NCBI GenBank assembly: GCA_013397695.1
Contig: VYZI01000103.1
Coordinates: 1,112,541 to 1,176,540 of the forward strand
Length of the DNA: 64,000 bases
Reading direction: 5' to 3'
Source of the DNA: Centropus unirufus
Lineage: Eukaryota; Chordata; Aves; Cuculiformes; Centropidae
Part shown: in pieces, positions 60,025 to 64,000 of the stretch
Numbering within the stretch: the stretch's first letter is position 1
Layout of the letters: every line of letters begins with the position of its first letter
The notes under the pieces: generated by a model
Seen by the model: only the letters and a program-made list of their open reading frames with translations
Databases searched by the model: none
What the model was told of the DNA's origin: nothing
Translations under genes and position numbers: made by a program

Positions 60025-60155
60025 TGATAAGAAGGGAAATAGGCAAAGCAAGGAAAATTACTTCTCCAGACTGTAAGTCAGTGGTAGAACTAGGAAAGCA
60101 ATTTTTTTTTCCATTTCCAAGTCCATTACTTCTCTTTACCTTCTCCATTTGTTGT
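60025..60155 (-). mobile_element. MIR-like ancient SINE remnant (antisense)
   Basis: The text AAAATTACTTCTCCAGACTG, then GTAAGTCAGTGGTAGAACTAGGAA, then TTTCCAAGTCCATTACTTCTC follows the reversed MIR order (TAAGTAACTTGCCCAAGGTC...AAGTGGCAGAGCTGGGA...CCCAGTCCAGTGCTCT). The match is by eye only and is strongly diverged. Confidence 0.45.
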
Positions 60156-61614
60156 ACCCTAGTGGCACCTAGTGCATGGCAGAAAATATGGGTTACAGTT
60201 TGTCCTGAAGGTCAATGGATTGGTAGCAGATAGTCAGAACTGAGGACTCATTGGTGGAAGATACTTTAAATCAAGGGTATTTTTTCTGATTGCAACTGTG
60301 ACATTATTGTGAAGTCCTGCTGGTCTTCAGATTTGAAGCCACAGGAGTCTATAGATTTTAAATAATCATTGTATTGCACTTGGAAAATGGTACCCATGTT
60401 TCCATTTAGTGCCTCTTGCATCAACTTTGCCCTTGTCTCATTTATGCTTTGCCTTGGTCTACAAGGTATTGCAGTTATCCAGTCCCCAGGTAACTCAGGC
60501 ATGGATGGTAGCAGCAGTGGCCTAGCATCTGGAAGAAGTGGTTGCAGTCTACCACCCAAGAGCAAATGCATTAAGAAGTAATTTTGGCATAAGAAGATCT
60601 AAGTACAGATAAGGATTTTACAGCCCATCATCTTCAGTCAAATGTCAGATCAAGAAAATATTGCATACAACACTGATGAGCTGAGGGATTGCTAAAATCA
60701 GATAAATACATGACATTGCTAATTTACTTCCCTAATAATATAATGAATGCACAACTTGGAGCCATAGTGCTTTAACCAAGTTAACAATTATGTATTTCAA
60801 GGGCTACTGAAACTTTATTTTAATTTTTTATTCTCCCTTACGTAAAACAATTAAAGATGTAATTAATTACACTAAGAATAAACTTAAGAGAGGTATAACT
60901 TCCCAGAGAAGCAGCAGAGTTAGATTACCTCTTTCCACTAACACCGTCTAATAAATACGTTTCAGGAACATGCATTAATTAACATTAGAAATGCTTTCAA
61001 AAATTAATCTAGCCCCAAATTTGCTCATTCCAGCTGATCTGGTTTAATAATACTTAAATATGCATAGCACACTTATTTTTGCCTTGCATATTTTCATGGA
61101 AAATGTTCATAGAAATTGTCTTCTAAATTGATTTCTTTACAAGAAAAACAACCTTGCATTCTTAAAACATGATATATATTCTTACTTTACATCAGTTTAC
61201 ACTTCACTGACTTTAATAATGCTTCTGCTTATCTTTGTCAGTCTAAGGGACCACTGAATCAGGCCTTAAATTCGTGTTCCTTTATATAAATGCATAGCTA
61301 ATTCTGACGTAGACTAACAGAACCTGGAACACCAAACATCATGTATTTCTCATTTTCCTGTTCTTGCATTTTCATTACAAGCCCTGCAATTTTTTGTGTT
61401 TTCTTCTTGAAATTCCAGTTTACAGAGTTATATTATTTTAAGGGAAATTCAACTTTCAGTTTTGTTTTCAGAAAGTAAGCTTCAAGTTCTCATTGCTGCT
61501 AAGAGACATTTGAAAAGGTTAATCCGAAAGGATCAAACACTAGAAGGCAAATAATATAAAGATCCCAACGGATACTACTTCTAAAATTTCATAATTTTTA
61601 AATAAGTTTTATGG
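60156..61614. other. Gene-free AT-rich stretch
   Basis: The frame at 60266-60571 (-, 101 codons) is not recognised. The part at 60780-61200 is rich in AATTAA/TTAAT cores, compatible with either a homeodomain-bound enhancer or plain AT-rich DNA. Confidence 0.5.
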
Positions 61615-61770
61615 GATTAAATTGGAGCAGGGGAGATTGAGTCTAAACATTAAGAAAAGATTCTTGTGCAAGGATAGTAAAGTAGTAGGAAAGTTTGGCT
61701 AGAGAGCTTACAGTTCTCCACATCTGGAGGTTTTTAAGAGCAAACTGCACAGCTTTCTATGCAGGAATAT
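61615..61770 (+). mobile_element. Decayed CR1 3' fragment (probable)
   Basis: GGAGCAGGGGAGATTGAGTC then AAACATTAAGAAAAGATTC, with CATCTGGAGGTTTTTAAGAG downstream, follow the CR1 order GR.RLNIRKKFF...SLEVFK. The segment is interrupted by stops and has no tail. Confidence 0.55.
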
Positions 61771-64000
61771 TTAAATTCTCATTGATTCTGCCTTAAGGGG
61801 TGGAGTAGTAGTATGAGGTCATATATTTGGGTCATCTCTTGCCCCATTTTCAAAAGCAATGATTTCTTTAGCCTGATTTCCATTTTGAACATGTTGCATT
61901 GACAAGGATAAACGCAAAATTGCTTTATGTAAGCCACAGGCAGTCATTACTCATAATGAATTTTTTATCCATATAGCTTGGAAAAATCTTCATAAAATTC
62001 AGCATCAGTAGAAAAAAAAGGGAAAGGTTTCACTTGAAAAATTTGGTGTGTTTTCCCCAAAGTCCTAATGGATTTCTGTTCAGGATATATCTTTAAAGAC
62101 TTTCTACCTATATTTCATCAGCCCAAGTAATCACAACAGACAGGTTTTTTGTTTGTATTTTCCTCTTTTATCTTCGAGATTTCTTAGCTTTCTATTATTT
62201 TATTTTTAGTACGCCTATACATTTTAAGTTTTGTTTCATCATGGTGTTATAAGTTCTGTTTCACAGTGGTCCGGTTGACAGTTAAGGTAGCAGCTTTCTT
62301 CTGTGAAACTAAGACAAGGTTATTTCGTTAGCAACTGGAATAATCAGGTCAAAGAAATATTTCAGCAATGATTTTTGAGCTAATTTGTTGTGTGTGGACT
62401 CTATTAGATATTAACAAAGAATGAATGCAGTGCACAGCAGGGGCCCTTGATATAAGAAATCTTCAGAAATAACTAGCAATGTAAGAGAGAAGAGAAAGGG
62501 CTAGAGAAGTCAGAATATTGTTTCCTGCCCAGCAGACTCAGATCAGGGCACACAGCTGAAAGCCTTGGAATGCAGCACTTCAACACTCCCAGTAACTATT
62601 TATCTCTCATATATCCAAAATAATATGCCAAAAAGCTACATGAGGAGCATTTTGCTCCAGGTGAGAAATCAAGAATGTATAAGGAGGAAAATGTCAGAAG
62701 CATGGTTCCTTGCATATCACTGAATCTGTACCATACTGCACTCATTCTAGATATTGAATGAGAAAAAGGTTCTATGTAGAAAAAAATTTGCTGTAATGCA
62801 TACCTATAACACAAATTAAAACTGAATTAAAACTTTCCCTGTTTAGTCAAGTATTATTTATCTTTGCAGCACCTCATGGTAAAACCTAAACAGTATTACT
62901 CTGAAGGTTTTTCAAGAAAAGAAAAATATGCACAACCCTCAAGATCCTCTTCCCAACATTGCCAATCAGATTTTAGTGTCAGTCATGATAATAGACATTT
63001 GCTGTTGGAGCATATTTATTATTTATTTAATTGTGAGGTGTCCTCTTATTTATGTGTTTATTGGTTTTATTTCTGAATTGCAAGAATGTTACTGGCAGTT
63101 GGTCTAGCATTCCTGAGGGATACCTTTCTGTTTCTTCAAAGCTGAGGAATTCCTAAACTTATAGTTATGTGCTCTGTAGGAAGAAGAAGCCATCTACCAC
63201 AATCCAACAAGTGGTTAGAACTCCAGAAGATGGTCTTCTGAGGCCTAATGCTGACTTCAAGCATTGCCAGTCAGTTCTATTCTTTCTGTACCTGCTAATA
63301 CAATTGCCTCAGCAGAGCCTATGAATTTCTAATGCAGTGGTGTGCTGCTTTGTGTTGGGCACAAGCTTATGGCAGAAACAAACAAAAAGGCAAGTCTTAA
63401 ACTGCAAATGCAACATGGTCATTCTGAGCCTTCAGTAATAAGAGAAGTTGTGTGTGTTGGCTTTTTTAATAAAAGGAAGTTATAATCATTTCCCTGCACT
63501 TTTTCTGTCGCTACCTTAAGAGTCCCAAACCAGGTACTGAAGAATCAAAAATTATGTTTGATAATATAGGTATGATAATACTATTAATTCAATTGCAGTT
63601 TGCCAATTTAGGTGAAAAACAGTGCTTCCTTGCACTCCTTTCACTAAAGAGTAGAGTACAGACACTCCATTCATTGGTAGTACTACAATATGTTCTGTTT
63701 AGGTTTTACTATTTCTTGCATCCTAACAGATGTCCTTCAAACATTCCCAGTCGAATTGTGCGCATGTATCTATCCCTCCAGCTTTACTTTATGGAAAATA
63801 AACAAGCAATATTCTTGTACTAACTTTTTAGGTCAATGTTTGCTGTTAAGTAAATAATTTGGCTACCTCAGGAACTCTAGTGCACTTTTTATTCCTAGAG
63901 GGTGAAAAGTTACTGAAAATCAATAGAACTACTTTTCCTTTTGCAGTATCAAAGTTAACACTGTTCAGTGGAAAAGACTCAGCCTTCCAGAAATGTCTTT
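61771..64000. other. Gene-free AT-rich stretch
   Basis: No gene or repeat family recognised to the end of the window. ORFs at 62596-62814 (-), 62864-63076 (+) and 63554-63823 (+) are short and without recognised domains. Confidence 0.5.

Noticed and set aside
1..64000. CRISPR array, bacterial operon, tRNA or rRNA genes
   Set aside because: No regularly spaced repeats with unique spacers, no operon structure, and no cloverleaf or rRNA-like segments; the repeat content is vertebrate (avian).

Overview
The window looks like an avian (bird) nuclear genome segment: a long, AT-rich, gene-poor stretch such as a gene desert or a very large intron. The evidence is the repeat content. There are at least eight 5'-truncated CR1 LINE fragments, two of them ending in the bird-typical 'ATTCTATG' tail. 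There are three copies of one ~570-bp LTR family flanked by or consistent with 5-bp target duplications, a betaretrovirus-like (ERVK-type) endogenous retrovirus fragment, and two faint MIR-like ancient SINE remnants. I recognise no intact cellular protein-coding gene, tRNA or rRNA. Most open frames of 60-150 codons look like chance ORFs in AT-rich DNA or read through repeats.

Layout. 1-6.2 kb: featureless AT-rich DNA. 6.18-6.75 kb: a solo LTR (+) with a perfect 5-bp duplication. 8.7-9.2 kb: a CR1 reverse-transcriptase fragment (-). 9.2-14.7 kb: nothing recognised apart from a 68-base assembly gap at 12976-13043. 14.7-20.6 kb: two more copies of the same LTR family (both -) bracket a 4.8-kb block with a GC-richer unassigned segment, a small minisatellite, a possible LTR-like block and a CR1 fragment. 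21.4-23.75 kb: the most informative locus, a minus-strand ERV remnant. It has a nearly complete gag (matrix, PTAPP late motif, capsid with major homology region, two zinc knuckles) broken by two in-frame stops. A T TTA AAC slippery heptamer directly abuts the gag stop, and a dUTPase follows, damaged by two frame changes. After that, protease, reverse transcriptase, integrase and most of env are missing, and the frame runs into a hydrophobic tail. No LTR is recognisable on either side.

25.9-26.2 kb: a CR1 3' end. 26-39 kb: gene-free, with a short tandem repeat, a perfect 22-bp palindrome and one coding-looking unassigned ORF near 34 kb. 39.3-40.6 kb: two CR1 pieces back to back in opposite orientation. 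40.6-51.8 kb: gene-free apart from a faint MIR-like element near 49.6 kb. 51.8-53.1 kb: a long CR1 fragment followed immediately by a second CR1 3' end. 53.5-54 kb: a GC-richer block of unknown origin. 55.7-56.1 kb: a CR1 3' end (-). 59.5 kb: a (CA)n microsatellite. 60.0-60.15 kb: a MIR-like remnant. 61.6 kb: a decayed CR1 3' fragment.

I found no convincing undescribed biological system. The best candidates for follow-up are the 371-codon MA-CA gag frame that survives without its nucleocapsid, the dUTPase/hydrophobic-tail fusion frame, the LTR-less ERV boundary at a PBS-like GGCGCC next to an imperfect palindrome, and the unassigned ORF at 33952-34224.
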